From Candidatus Gastranaerophilales bacterium (lineage in GTDB: Bacteria; Cyanobacteriota; Vampirovibrionia; Gastranaerophilales; Gastranaerophilaceae), in contig CALUXX010000004.1 of the NCBI GenBank assembly GCA_944324845.1, positions 62,001 through 126,000 of the forward strand: a stretch of 64,000 bases of DNA. The letters run 5' to 3'. How positions within the stretch are numbered: the first letter of the stretch is position 1; each line of letters begins with the position of its first letter. The notes under the pieces were generated by a model, which saw nothing but the letters and a program-made list of their open reading frames with translations, ran no database searches and had not been told where the DNA came from. This document shows, piece after piece, positions 51,198-60,789 of the stretch. A program made the translations under genes and the position numbers.

Positions 51198-52835
51198 TTA
51201 CTCTGAAGCTTCTTCAGTTGCTTGTTCTCCATCTTCTGCCGGTGGATTAGCCGGTGCTAATTTATTTATATATGTTTGTAACTGCGCATCTGTCATATTT
51301 GTAATTTCAAATATGTATGGTGCACTGTCAAATGGAGATACTGTATCATTTACAACTTTATCTAAAGATCCAGATCTTAATCCTAAATTACTTACTCTTA
51401 AATTCGAATCAACTAAAGAATCTTTTAGATTTTTGAAAAATACATAAACATCTTCTACAGTGTCTGCACAACCTTTGATTGCAATTAGACCGTTATCTCC
51501 TGTAATAAAGTATGTTAAATATAAATCTTTTGGAATTGACTCTCCTAATGCAGCATATGCCATAATTTTTATTCGGTTATTTTTTAATGTTTTTGAAATT
51601 TCTTCAACTGAGTCAAAAACAACTTTACCTTCCTGAGCACCTTTCATTTGTTCAGTTTCTGTTTGAACCGCTGCTATTTGATTGTCAAGTTCGGTAGCTT
51701 TTGTTTGAAGATTTCCAACCATTTTTTCTGTTGATGTTGCTGCAAAATATGATAAACCTCCAACAACAGCCAAGATGATTAGCGCTAATACACTAGCTAC
51801 AGGTGGGGTCATTCCCATAAATGTTGCTACTTCTACAGGTCCTTCCGCTGCTCCTAGGAAGTTAACATCATTATTTATTACTCCTGATGGTGCAGCTGAA
51901 CCATATGCACTTAATGATACTTTTACTTGATCATCCGGTAATACATTTAAGCCAAAGTTTGCCAATGGTTCTTTACGATATTGGTTATCTTCAATCGCAA
52001 TCGTTTGACCGCTGAATTGTAAACGTTCTTTTAATAGTTCTGCTGATATTTGGTTTGTTTCAGATACTATTACAAGTGAACTTGATGGTGAACTCATCAA
52101 TGCTATTTGTACAGAGTTTTCGATTTCTGTATATGCTTCTTCACCTTCAAATGATTTCAAAGGCATTGGTTCTTCGTAATATTCTAATAGTCTTTTGCCT
52201 TGTAAACTTAATAATTGATAACCACTGTTATTAACAATCATTAATGTCCAAGAATGACCATCATTTTCCATTTGTTCTCTTGCTAGGGCTGTTACATATA
52301 AACCTTTTAAGTCTGCAAACATTGAACATCCAACGCTTACTAATACAGCTCCTAACTCTGCTATTATGCCTTTAATTTGTTCTATAACTTCTTCTTGAAC
52401 TGCAGTATAAAATACGCTTCTTGAATCAGAATTAGTAGAAACTTGTGCATCAAACCAATATGGAACAGGGTTCTTTCTTTTGAATATATATGATTGTTCC
52501 AATTCTCCGATAACAATATTTGTAATTGCATTATCGTCTAAAAGTAATTGGATACCTTCTTTTAAACCAAACCATACTGTTGGTAAATTTAAGTGAACAT
52601 TAACTTTTGTCGGATCTATATTTCTACTTTGAAATAATTCCGCTAATGTGTTTTTAAATGTATCGTAACTTGCGATTTCTCTTTGAGCATCATTATACTC
52701 TAATGGAGCTTGAGCATATGTTCTTATTGCTCCAGAATTATCTATTTCTAAGATTTCCAATCCACACGCAGGTGATACAGATACGTAAATATCTTTTCTG
52801 CCTCCGCCCATTCCTAATAAACTGTTTAATGACAT
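51198..52835 (-). CDS. PilM-PilN fusion-like pilus assembly protein
   Basis: 545 aa. Residues 1 to about 300 resemble the actin-like PilM domain (VNVHLNLPTVWFGLKEG, VIGELEQSYIF, VLVSVGCSMFADLKG). A single helix (about 350-372) and coiled coil lead to a PilN-like domain ending in VYVFFKNLKDSLVDSNLRVSN. In most bacteria PilM and PilN are separate. Promoter region between this gene and nadA (108 bases) is divergent. Confidence 0.75.
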   Translation of the reverse strand: MSLNSLLGMGGGRKDIYVSVSPACGLEILEIDNSGAIRTYAQAPLEYNDAQREIASYDTFKNTLAELFQSRNIDPTKVNVHLNLPTVWFGLKEGIQLLLDDNAITNIVIGELEQSYIFKRKNPVPYWFDAQVSTNSDSRSVFYTAVQEEVIEQIKGIIAELGAVLVSVGCSMFADLKGLYVTALAREQMENDGHSWTLMIVNNSGYQLLSLQGKRLLEYYEEPMPLKSFEGEEAYTEIENSVQIALMSSPSSSLVIVSETNQISAELLKERLQFSGQTIAIEDNQYRKEPLANFGLNVLPDDQVKVSLSAYGSAAPSGVINNDVNFLGAAEGPVEVATFMGMTPPVASVLALIILAVVGGLSYFAATSTEKMVGNLQTKATELDNQIAAVQTETEQMKGAQEGKVVFDSVEEISKTLKNNRIKIMAYAALGESIPKDLYLTYFITGDNGLIAIKGCADTVEDVYVFFKNLKDSLVDSNLRVSNLGLRSGSLDKVVNDTVSPFDSAPYIFEITNMTDAQLQTYINKLAPANPPAEDGEQATEEASE

Positions 52836-52943
52836 ATCTACCTTTTCACTTTTTTACTATTATCTTTTTTTATTATACAATACTTTCTATAAATGAAAAA
52901 AAGTTAACATAAATTTACACTAAATGGAGGATAAGCATATAAT

Positions 52944-53846
52944 ATGCATAAACTAGTCGAGAGTATTAATAAATTAAAAAAGGCAAAAAACGCAATAATA
53001 CTGGCACATTGCTACCAACCCGTTGAAATTGATTTAGTTGCGGATTTTGTTGGTGATTCTTTAGCATTAAGTCAACAGGCAGCGAAAACTGATGCTGAAA
53101 TTATTATTTTTGCAGGAGTTTTCTTTATGGCGCAAACTGCTAAAATACTTTCGCCTGATAAAAAAGTTTTATTACCTCAAATTGATGCCGGTTGTGAAAT
53201 GGCTGATATGATTACTTATAAACAGTTATTGGATTTCAAAGCTAAACATCCTAATATTCCGACTGTTTGTTATGTTAATTCTACTGCTGAAGTTAAATCC
53301 GAGTGTGATATGTGTTGTACTAGTTCTAATGCTATTAAAATTGTTAAGAGTATGAATGCTCCAAAGGTTTTATTCCTTCCTGATACTTATTTGGGTAAAT
53401 GGGTAGAAAAGCAATTAGGTAATGTTGAAGTTATTACTTATCCTGGGTATTGTCCGACTCATGCTATGATAAATGCTGAAGATATTGAAAATGTTAGAAA
53501 AAAATATCCGAATGCTCTTGTTTTAGCTCATCCTGAATGTCATAATACTGTTACTGATTTGGCTGATTATGTCGGTAGTACAACCGGAATTATGAATTTT
53601 GTTAAATGCAGTGATAATAAAGAATTTGTTATTGCAACAGAACAAGGTGTTACTGACAGATTAAAACGTGATTATCCTGACAAAATTTTTATTCCTATTA
53701 AAGAAAATCTTATTTGTCCTAATATGAAAATGACTTCTTTAGAAGATATTTATAATGTTTTAGAAAATGAAACAAATGAAATTACAGTGGACGAAGAAAT
53801 TGCACAAAAAGCAGTAAAATGTATTGATCGTATGTTGGAGGCTTAA
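52944..53846 (+). CDS. nadA: Quinolinate synthase A
   Basis: 300 aa. AHCYQPVEIDLVADFVGDSLALS and the Fe-S cysteines in DAGCEMADM, AHPECHN and LICPNMKMT are diagnostic. It condenses iminoaspartate and DHAP to quinolinate in NAD synthesis. The start MHKLVESI follows GGAGG at 13 bases. nadB and nadC are not in the window. Confidence 0.95.
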   Translation: MHKLVESINKLKKAKNAIILAHCYQPVEIDLVADFVGDSLALSQQAAKTDAEIIIFAGVFFMAQTAKILSPDKKVLLPQIDAGCEMADMITYKQLLDFKAKHPNIPTVCYVNSTAEVKSECDMCCTSSNAIKIVKSMNAPKVLFLPDTYLGKWVEKQLGNVEVITYPGYCPTHAMINAEDIENVRKKYPNALVLAHPECHNTVTDLADYVGSTTGIMNFVKCSDNKEFVIATEQGVTDRLKRDYPDKIFIPIKENLICPNMKMTSLEDIYNVLENETNEITVDEEIAQKAVKCIDRMLEA

Positions 53847-53853
53847 AAATAAT

Positions 53854-54603
53854 ATGGAAACACCTGATATTATTTATGGCAAAAATTCAATTCTTGAGGC
53901 GCTTGTTGCTAATAATAGAGAAATAAATAAAATTCTTATTTCTAAAAACATTCATACTGATATAAAAATTAATAAAATTAAAGAACTTGCTCAACAAAGG
54001 GGTATAGTTTTTCAGTTCGTAGCAAAAGAAAAGTTTCAACCTTATGCCGAATTTAATCACCAAGGAGTAATCGCTCAGATTTCTCCAATAAAGTATATGG
54101 ATTTGGATGAATTTTTAGAAAGTAAAAACCATTTTAATTCATCATTGGTTATTCTCGATGGTGTAGAAGATTCGCATAATTTAGGAGCAATAATAAGAAC
54201 ATGCGTTTGTGCAGGTGTTGATGGAATTATTATTCCTTCCAGACGTAATGTTCAGGTTAATTCGACTGTTGAAAAGATTAGTGCCGGTGCTATAAATTAT
54301 ATTCCGATAATAAAAGTAAATAGCCTTGTTAACGCAGTTCAAAAATTAAAGGATAACAACTGGTGGATAATTGCAACCGATGCAAGTGCAAAAGATAATT
54401 ATTATGATGTTAAATATAATGATATGAACTTTGCAATCATCATGGGGGCAGAACATGCAGGAGTTTCAAAATCATTGTTAAAAGCTTCTGATTTTGTTGT
54501 AAAAATTCCGATGCAAAATAGTTTTAATTCTTTGAATGTGTCGAATGCTCTCAGTGCTATTATCTTTGAAACATTAAGACAAAAATTAATAAATAAGAAA
54601 TAA
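53854..54603 (+). CDS. rlmB: 23S rRNA 2'-O-methyltransferase (RlmB/TrmH SpoU family)
   Basis: 249 aa from ATG 53854 (METPDIIYGKNSILEAL), the usual RlmB start; a frame from 53824 overlaps nadA. The L30e-like RNA-binding N-terminal domain is followed by the SPOUT motifs LDGVEDSHNLGAIIRTC, ImGAEHAG and PMQNSFNSLNVSNA. It methylates the ribose of a 23S rRNA guanosine (G2251 in E. coli). GGAGG from the end of nadA is the ribosome site. Confidence 0.93.
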   Translation: METPDIIYGKNSILEALVANNREINKILISKNIHTDIKINKIKELAQQRGIVFQFVAKEKFQPYAEFNHQGVIAQISPIKYMDLDEFLESKNHFNSSLVILDGVEDSHNLGAIIRTCVCAGVDGIIIPSRRNVQVNSTVEKISAGAINYIPIIKVNSLVNAVQKLKDNNWWIIATDASAKDNYYDVKYNDMNFAIIMGAEHAGVSKSLLKASDFVVKIPMQNSFNSLNVSNALSAIIFETLRQKLINKK

Positions 54604-54667
54604 TGTAATTAGATGAGCAAATAGATGTTGTTTGGTAATATCATAAGTAATATGATAGGAGCATTTT

Positions 54668-55687
54668 GTGAAAGAAGAGTTTGAATCATTTGGAATTCTT
54701 ACAGATGATATTTCTGATGAGAATATAGATTTTAAAAAACTTCAAGAACTTGAAACCGAAGAAGAAACCGAAGACGGTGAGGATGTTCTTAAATCTGTTG
54801 AAGTACCTTGCGTCCAAGAAAATTTGGTTTCCGTAAGTTCTGATGACAGCGTTAAAATATATCTTAGACAAATTGGAAAAATTCCTTTGCTAACAACTGA
54901 AGAAGAATTGGATCTTGCTAAAAAAATACAAGAAAAACATGATGAATTTGCTAAAAATGTTTTGGTAAATGCTAATTTAAGGCTCGTTGTTAGTATTGCT
55001 AAAAAATATATCGGACGAGGTTTGTCTTTTCTTGATTTAATCCAAGAAGGTAATGTCGGACTTATTAAAGCCGCAGGTCGTTTTGATTATAAAAAGGGTT
55101 ATAAATTTTCAACCTATGCAACTTGGTGGATTCAACAGTCAATTACAAGAGCGATTGCTGATAAAGCAAGAATTATTAGATTGCCTATTCACATGATTGA
55201 TTCTATAGGCAAAATAAGACGTGCAACTATCGATTTGACAACAGAATTAGGGCACACTCCAACTAAACAAGAAATTGCATACAGACTCGGGTTGCCTGTG
55301 TCTAAACTTACAGCAATTATAAAATCTGCTCAATCAACCGTCAGCATGGATACTCCGGCTTCTAATGACGAAGATTCTTCCAAAATCGCTGACTTTATTG
55401 TCGATAAGTCAACTATTACTCCTGATGGCAAAGTTACTCACGAAAATCTGCTTCAGGATATAAGACAAATTCTTAATCAGTTAAGCCAAAAAGAAAGAGA
55501 TGTGTTAATCCTTCGCTATGGGCTTGATAATAACGGTATGAAGAAAACTCTCGATGAAATAGGTTCTCAATACGGAGTTTCAAGAGAAAGAATTCGCCAA
55601 ATCGAAAATCGCGCGATTGCTAAATTGAAAAAACTCTGTAAAAATGAAAAACTCCATGATGGTTTGATGAATTATTTTGGTAGTTAA
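54668..55687 (+). CDS. RNA polymerase sigma factor (sigma70 family, RpoD/group 2 type)
   Basis: 339 aa from a GTG start with AGGAG upstream. Region 1.2 ([21 protein letters not shown]), region 2 ([42 protein letters not shown]), region 3 and region 4 ([19 protein letters not shown]) are complete. The N-terminal region 1.1 is short (about 55 acidic residues). It may be the primary factor or a cyanobacterial-style group 2 factor; only one is in the window. A terminator follows. Confidence 0.93.
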   Translation: MKEEFESFGILTDDISDENIDFKKLQELETEEETEDGEDVLKSVEVPCVQENLVSVSSDDSVKIYLRQIGKIPLLTTEEELDLAKKIQEKHDEFAKNVLVNANLRLVVSIAKKYIGRGLSFLDLIQEGNVGLIKAAGRFDYKKGYKFSTYATWWIQQSITRAIADKARIIRLPIHMIDSIGKIRRATIDLTTELGHTPTKQEIAYRLGLPVSKLTAIIKSAQSTVSMDTPASNDEDSSKIADFIVDKSTITPDGKVTHENLLQDIRQILNQLSQKERDVLILRYGLDNNGMKKTLDEIGSQYGVSRERIRQIENRAIAKLKKLCKNEKLHDGLMNYFGS

Positions 55688-55698
55688 ATATAAATTTT

Positions 55699-55733
55699 AA
55701 AAAAGAGAAAATATATAATTTTCTCTTTTTTTG
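55699..55733. terminator. Terminator after the sigma-factor gene
   Basis: AAAGAGAAAAT..ATTTTCTCTTT stem with long A-run and T-run, 12 bases past the stop; also ends the convergent HTH gene. Confidence 0.85.
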
Positions 55734-55739
55734 CTATTA

Positions 55740-55943
55740 TTATTTTTCTTTGTATTCTATTGAAAATCCAATTATATCTAAAATCGCTCGAACTTCTTCA
55801 AAACGGATAGTTCCTTTTGATAATTTCTTAGATAAACTTTGCACTGTTACAATATTTTCTTTTGTCGATAATCTCTTTGCTACTTCGGTCATTGTTATTG
55901 ATTTTTTTGCTAATAACATTTTTATATCTTCACGTATTCCCAT
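55740..55943 (-). CDS. Small XRE-type HTH protein
   Basis: 67 aa. DIKMLLAKKSITMTEVAKRLSTKENIVTVQSLSKKLSKGTIRFEEVRAILDIIG is a short helix-turn-helix of the DUF6471/Cro-like type. GAGG lies upstream of the ATG. Likely a DNA-binding regulator; target unknown. Confidence 0.75.
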   Translation of the reverse strand: MGIREDIKMLLAKKSITMTEVAKRLSTKENIVTVQSLSKKLSKGTIRFEEVRAILDIIGFSIEYKEK

Positions 55944-56007
55944 ATTTTACCTCTTTTTGCAATTATTATACTTTTAGGTATAAATGTTGACAAGAATTAA
56001 TAAACAA

Positions 56008-56031
56008 AAGACCGATATTTTTATCGGTCTT
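56008..56031 (-). terminator. Terminator of the small gene at 56055
   Basis: AAGACCGATA/TATCGGTCTT with a short T-run on the minus strand. Confidence 0.72.
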
Positions 56032-56054
56032 CAAAATATGCTTTTATTATGTTT

Positions 56055-56252
56055 TTATTTATCTTTTTTAACGTCATCTTTAATTACTATTAAGTTATTC
56101 ATAATCTTCATTGCACAAGTAGGAAGTACAACATGTTCTAATCCGTCTGCAATACCAATAATTTTGCCTGCTCCAAGAACTACTTCTTCACCTTTGTACA
56201 TGAATTTGTAATCTGTGTCTCTGTCTGAACGAATAGTAATTTTTTCTGCCAT
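56055..56252 (-). CDS. Small protein, unknown
   Basis: 65 aa, MAEKITIRSDRDTDYKFMYKGEEVVLGAGKI. Beta-rich, no membrane segment. AAGGGG precedes the ATG and a terminator follows, so it is a real transcription unit. Family unknown. Confidence 0.6.
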   Translation of the reverse strand: MAEKITIRSDRDTDYKFMYKGEEVVLGAGKIIGIADGLEHVVLPTCAMKIMNNLIVIKDDVKKDK

Positions 56253-56332
56253 AAATTTTACCCCTTAAATACTGGTTACAGTATGCTATTATAGTATATT
56301 TTTCACCAAAAATCAAGGGTCAATCTTTAATT

Positions 56333-57184
56333 TTATAGTAATTCTTTCAAGTAATTTGGCAGTGCAAAACGTGCATTGTGATATTCTTTGTTATAGATTT
56401 TGCAAGTTGGAATAATTTCTGCGGCACGTTCATCGTTGTAGTATTCCAATGGTTTTACATCTACTGAACAAAATGCCCAAGCCCAATATCCGCCAGGATA
56501 GGTTGGAATATTTGATGTATATGTTGAAACGTTTGGAAATACTTTTTTCAACAAGTTATACATCTTTTTAATTTCTTCTTTATTAGTGAAAGGTGATTCT
56601 GATTGAGCAGCCATTATGCCGCCTTTTTTCATTGAATTTTTAACGTTTGTATAGAATTCTTCTGTAAATAAACCTTCTCCAGGGCCCATTGGGTCTGTTG
56701 AATCGATTAGGATGATATCAAACATATCTTTTTTATCTTTGATATATTCGATTGCATCTTCAACCAGGATTTCTACTTTTGGGTTATCCAATTCGCATGA
56801 AATTGTTGGCAGATATTTTTTGCAGGCTTCAATAACCATTCCGTCAATTTCACATAGAACTGCTTTTTCTACGGTTTTATGTTTCATAACTTCTCTGATT
56901 GTACCGCCATCTCCGCCGCCAATTACAAGGACTGTTTTAGGGTTTGGGTGCTGCATCATTGGAATATGGGTTATCATTTCGTGATAATGATATTCATCAC
57001 CTTCTGTTGTCATCATCAAATCATCCAGTGTTAATACTCTGCCAAGTTTTGAATCTGTTTCAAAAACTTCAACCTTTTGGAATGGTGATTGTTCTGAAAA
57101 TAGGACATTTCCTGCTTTTATTGCAATTCCGTATCCTTCCGGTGTTATTTCGTGATAATAACCATTTTCTATTCCGTTTTTCAT
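56333..57184 (-). CDS. speE: Spermidine synthase
   Basis: 283 aa. LVIGGGDGGTIREVMKH (about 85-101), EIDGMVIEACKKYLP, IDSTDPMGPGEGLFTEEFY and PTYPGGYWAWAF are the family motifs. It transfers an aminopropyl group from decarboxylated SAM to putrescine. Single gene with no speD nearby. Confidence 0.96.
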   Translation of the reverse strand: MKNGIENGYYHEITPEGYGIAIKAGNVLFSEQSPFQKVEVFETDSKLGRVLTLDDLMMTTEGDEYHYHEMITHIPMMQHPNPKTVLVIGGGDGGTIREVMKHKTVEKAVLCEIDGMVIEACKKYLPTISCELDNPKVEILVEDAIEYIKDKKDMFDIILIDSTDPMGPGEGLFTEEFYTNVKNSMKKGGIMAAQSESPFTNKEEIKKMYNLLKKVFPNVSTYTSNIPTYPGGYWAWAFCSVDVKPLEYYNDERAAEIIPTCKIYNKEYHNARFALPNYLKELL

Positions 57185-57218
57185 TTAGAGCTTCCCTTTC
57201 TTAATATTTTTGTGTATT

Positions 57219-57248
57219 CAAAAAGTTACGCAAAATAATTACGTAACT
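57219..57248 (-). terminator. Terminator after the HIT protein gene
   Basis: AGTTACG/CGTAACT stem with an 11-base loop and T-run on the minus strand, about 50 bases past the HIT stop. Confidence 0.65.
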
Positions 57249-57296
57249 TGATTTTATCATGTAAAAATACCATTTCAAATTTTTAGTTATTTTAGA

Positions 57297-57611
57297 TTAT
57301 TTATTTCCTAAAACGTGGATATGAAGATGGAAAACTTCTTGTCCTGCTTCTTTGCCTGTATTAATTTGTGTTTTATATGCTTTTAAGCCTACTTTTTTAG
57401 TTACATCTTTTACTGTTTGTAAAAGTTCTGCCATCAAGTTTTTATCTTCCAATTCATTCAAGGATGGAATATGTTTTTTCGGACAAACCAAAAGGTGAAC
57501 GGGTGCTTTTGGATTTATGTCGTTAAATACAACTGTATTTTCGGTTTCATATACAAATTCTGTTCCGAAATCTCCGTTAATTATTTTGCAAAAAATACAA
57601 TCTTCACTCAT
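57297..57611 (-). CDS. HIT-family nucleotide hydrolase (HinT-like)
   Basis: 104 aa. The catalytic HLHIHVLG has His95, His97 and His99; the zinc-like DCIFCKI at the N-terminus is typical of HinT. It hydrolyses purine phosphoramidates. Lies between the O-methyltransferase gene and speE, all on the minus strand. Confidence 0.95.
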   Translation of the reverse strand: MSEDCIFCKIINGDFGTEFVYETENTVVFNDINPKAPVHLLVCPKKHIPSLNELEDKNLMAELLQTVKDVTKKVGLKAYKTQINTGKEAGQEVFHLHIHVLGNK

Positions 57612-57634
57612 TTTGACCAGCCTTTCTTTTATTT

Positions 57635-58204
57635 TTATCTTAATTTTTTAGCAAGTGATAATCCTGCAGGAAGTGGTAATACCACATTTTCATAATCAGG
57701 ATTTGCATTTATATCATCTATAAATGTTTGAACTTTATTTGCGTGGGAAATAACATTATCACAAGCTATATAGCCGCCAACTTTTAGATGTGGTGCAATT
57801 AAATGGAAAAAGTCTATATATTGGCGTTTATTTGCATCAATAAATGCAAAATCAACTTCAAAATCTTCCGGCAGATATTCTAATATTGTTGCGGCATCTC
57901 CTTTTTTGGTCGTGATAATATCATCAACTTGGCATTTTTTAAAATTTTCTTTAGCTATATCAAGCCTTTTGTCATAAAATTCGATAGTAGTTAATTTCCC
58001 GCCTGTTTTTTTGAGGGCTTTTCCAAGCCATATTCCTGAATATCCGTTTGATGTTCCCACCTCGATAACGCTTTGTGAGTTTGAATCTACTATAAGATTG
58101 TATAAAAATTCTGCTGTTGTTCTTGAAATATTCCAAAATTCTTTTTGGGTTTTTTCAAGTTCTTTCAATATTTCCTGTGTTGTAGTGTCAAATGTTTCTA
58201 TCAT
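57635..58204 (-). CDS. SAM-dependent O-methyltransferase (family 3, catechol/caffeoyl-CoA type)
   Basis: 189 aa. SVIEVGTSNGYSGIWLGKAL is the SAM motif, TTIEFYDKR the acidic loop, and DFAFIDANKRQYIDFFHLI the metal-binding Asp. Substrate unknown. It follows the beta-propeller gene by one base. Confidence 0.88.
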   Translation of the reverse strand: MIETFDTTTQEILKELEKTQKEFWNISRTTAEFLYNLIVDSNSQSVIEVGTSNGYSGIWLGKALKKTGGKLTTIEFYDKRLDIAKENFKKCQVDDIITTKKGDAATILEYLPEDFEVDFAFIDANKRQYIDFFHLIAPHLKVGGYIACDNVISHANKVQTFIDDINANPDYENVVLPLPAGLSLAKKLR

Positions 58205-58205
58205 A

Positions 58206-59621
58206 TTATTTTATTGTTTTTACCTTATTTGTAACAACTATTGTTCTAACCGGTACATCTATCGGGCTTGTTTTTATTACTTCTTTCAGTTCGGTATCTA
58301 TTACGGAATATAAGCCTGATAAGGCATTTGTAATCATTATCATATTGCTGCTTGATACCGGTGTTATGTTGGTTGCAAATGCGTTGGTGTTTAAATATAA
58401 TTTATCGGTTATGACATCTTCTTTTGTGTTTAAAACTTCTACAATATTATCTTGTGCGCACAATATGAATAAGTCATCTTTATTTGCATATAAATCAACA
58501 GGTTTTGCGGAAACTTCAAATTCTTCAATAAATCCGATTGTTTCATAATCAACTATTGCAATTCTGTTTTTAGTTCGACTTATTATATATATTTTGCCGT
58601 TTTCGTACGCTATTTTTGAAATATTTGGAAAACTTCCGATATTTTTTAGCAGGTAATTATTATCAAGCTCTATAGCCCATACATTATTGGTTTTTCGGTC
58701 AACGTAGAATAATTTTGTACCGTCTTCGCTAAGTGTAAATTTTTCGCATAAGCCGTTTACTTTCAGTTGTTTTTTTAATGTCATTGTCTCAAGGCTAAAT
58801 ACATATATACTTGAATCAGAACCTGATGTTATATAGGCAATTTTTTTGTTTTTATCAATGATTATTTGCTCAGGTTGTGTTTCAAAATTTACTCGTTTTA
58901 TAACTTTTTCATCCATCAATGAAATTATATTCATTGTTTTATAATCAAAATAGGTTACAAGTAAAAATTCATTATTAAATTCTTTTAAATCATTGATTAC
59001 GTGTTCTTGTTCAAGTGCATATTCCGGAACTTTTGAATTTGATTGTATTACTTGAATATTTTTATTTGCTCCTGTTGAAACATAAAAAGTTTTACCTTTC
59101 AATGGTTCTACAGGTGTTGTGCCGGCTTTTTTCTTATTCCTTGTGTTATTTATTCTCAAGCCTGTTTCTTGAGTTACCATTACATCTAAATTACCGATAA
59201 TTCCTTTCAAGTTTTCGGGAATCATAAGTCCTTTTGGTAGTAAAATATCCTGTGGTAATAATGCTGATGTTACTTCATCAGGCGGATTAGTCATATTTAT
59301 AACTGTCTTTTTACCATTGGTATTGATAACTTTTAATAGTACAAAATTGTTATTAAGAATTATCATATCAGGTTTTTGCTTCATTGTAGTTCCGACAGGA
59401 TAACTGTTTTTGATTGTTAGTGTCTCACTTGCGTTAGATTTTGCAGGAAACAACGGTAAGTACATTGTTTTGTCCGGAAGTAATATTGCTCCATCAAAAC
59501 GAAAATTTGTTTCCGGGAAATCTTTGTTTATAAAATCCTGAACTTGTTTTGGAACTTGTGCTCCTAATGCTGTTGTACAGGTTAATATAAACATACAAAT
59601 TAACACTATAATCTTTCGCAT
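58206..59621 (-). CDS. Exported YncE-like beta-propeller protein
   Basis: 471 aa from ATG 59621 (MRKIIVLICMFILTCTTALGA), which gives a clean signal peptide; the longer frame from 59678 overlaps dnaJ. Repeats of about 40 residues (KKIAYITSGSDSSIYVFSLET; GTKLFYVDRKTNNVWAIEL; GKIYIISRTKNRIAIVDYET) are seven-bladed YncE-type blades. Probably a periplasmic binding or scaffold protein. Confidence 0.78.
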   Translation of the reverse strand: MRKIIVLICMFILTCTTALGAQVPKQVQDFINKDFPETNFRFDGAILLPDKTMYLPLFPAKSNASETLTIKNSYPVGTTMKQKPDMIILNNNFVLLKVINTNGKKTVINMTNPPDEVTSALLPQDILLPKGLMIPENLKGIIGNLDVMVTQETGLRINNTRNKKKAGTTPVEPLKGKTFYVSTGANKNIQVIQSNSKVPEYALEQEHVINDLKEFNNEFLLVTYFDYKTMNIISLMDEKVIKRVNFETQPEQIIIDKNKKIAYITSGSDSSIYVFSLETMTLKKQLKVNGLCEKFTLSEDGTKLFYVDRKTNNVWAIELDNNYLLKNIGSFPNISKIAYENGKIYIISRTKNRIAIVDYETIGFIEEFEVSAKPVDLYANKDDLFILCAQDNIVEVLNTKEDVITDKLYLNTNAFATNITPVSSSNMIMITNALSGLYSVIDTELKEVIKTSPIDVPVRTIVVTNKVKTIK

Positions 59622-59622
59622 A

Positions 59623-60747
59623 CTACTTAAAAACTCCCTTAACTTTTGATAATATAGATTTTTGTGGCTTTTTACCACCGCTTATATAATATAATTCTTC
59701 GTATAAGCGTTTTTCTTGTTCGCTTATTTTTACAGGAATTTTAATTTTCACAATAACAATATGATCACCTCTTTGAGAAGGTTTTGTTATTATCGGAATT
59801 CCTGCACCTTTAATTTTTACGATATCACCGTTTTGAACACCTGCCGGTATTTGAACTTCTTTTTGTCCGTCAAGGGTTTGTATTTCTATTACATCTCCCA
59901 GCACGGCTTGAGCAGGTAGAATTTCAAGTTCGGTAAATACATTTATTCCTTCACGTTTAAAGTATTTTGAAGGTTCAACGTGAATTACTACAAACAAATC
60001 TCCGTTTGGTCCGCCGTTTTTACCGCAATCACCTTCTGAAGAAATGCGAATTTTTGACATATTGTCAACACCTGCAGGGATTTTTATTTCCACTTTGCGT
60101 TCTTTTGTTACTATTCCTTGTCCTTGGCAAGTTTTACATGGTTTTTCAATTATCTGTCCTGTTCCGTGACAGTGTGGACAAGTAGTAATTTGCGCAAAAT
60201 TACCTAATGGTGTTCTGGTAACTGTTTTTACTTGTCCTGAGCCGCCGCATTGAGGGCAAGTCTTTTTGCCTGAACCCTTTTCGGCCCCTGTTCCGTTACA
60301 ATTAGGGCATAATTCCAAGTGCTCAAATTTGATTTCTTTGTTTATGCCAAATACTGCTTCTTCAAATTTTAATTTGATATCATATCTTAAATCGTCACCT
60401 CTTTGCGGTGCATTAGGATCAGGTCTTCCGCCAAATCCAAATCCGCCAAAGCCTCCAAAGAAACTTTCAAAAATATCATTCAAATCGCCAAAACCGCCTG
60501 CAAATGGTCCGTTTGTATCGAATCCTGCATTTTTTAGGCCGTCTTCGCCATATTGATCATATGTTGCTCGTTTGTTATCGTCTGATAATGTTTCGTAGGC
60601 TTTGCCTAATTCTTTAAATTTTTCCTCCGCATCCGGTGCTTTATTTACATCGGGGTGTAGCTGCCTCGCTTTTTTCCTGAAAGCTGATTTTATTTCCTCT
60701 TTTGAAGCATCTTTTGATACCCCTAATATTTCATAATAATCTGCCAT
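59623..60747 (-). CDS. dnaJ: Chaperone DnaJ
   Basis: 374 aa. The J domain ([19 protein letters not shown], with HPD in LHPDVNK) is followed by a Gly/Phe-rich region and four CxxCxGxG zinc units ([32 protein letters not shown]). Complete. It stimulates DnaK. It follows grpE by 42 bases; dnaK is not between or after them. Confidence 0.98.
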   Translation of the reverse strand: MADYYEILGVSKDASKEEIKSAFRKKARQLHPDVNKAPDAEEKFKELGKAYETLSDDNKRATYDQYGEDGLKNAGFDTNGPFAGGFGDLNDIFESFFGGFGGFGFGGRPDPNAPQRGDDLRYDIKLKFEEAVFGINKEIKFEHLELCPNCNGTGAEKGSGKKTCPQCGGSGQVKTVTRTPLGNFAQITTCPHCHGTGQIIEKPCKTCQGQGIVTKERKVEIKIPAGVDNMSKIRISSEGDCGKNGGPNGDLFVVIHVEPSKYFKREGINVFTELEILPAQAVLGDVIEIQTLDGQKEVQIPAGVQNGDIVKIKGAGIPIITKPSQRGDHIVIVKIKIPVKISEQEKRLYEELYYISGGKKPQKSILSKVKGVFK

Positions 60748-60789
60748 ATCTTTTTATTTTACTTCCTTTGTCAAATTTTTATAGAAGAT

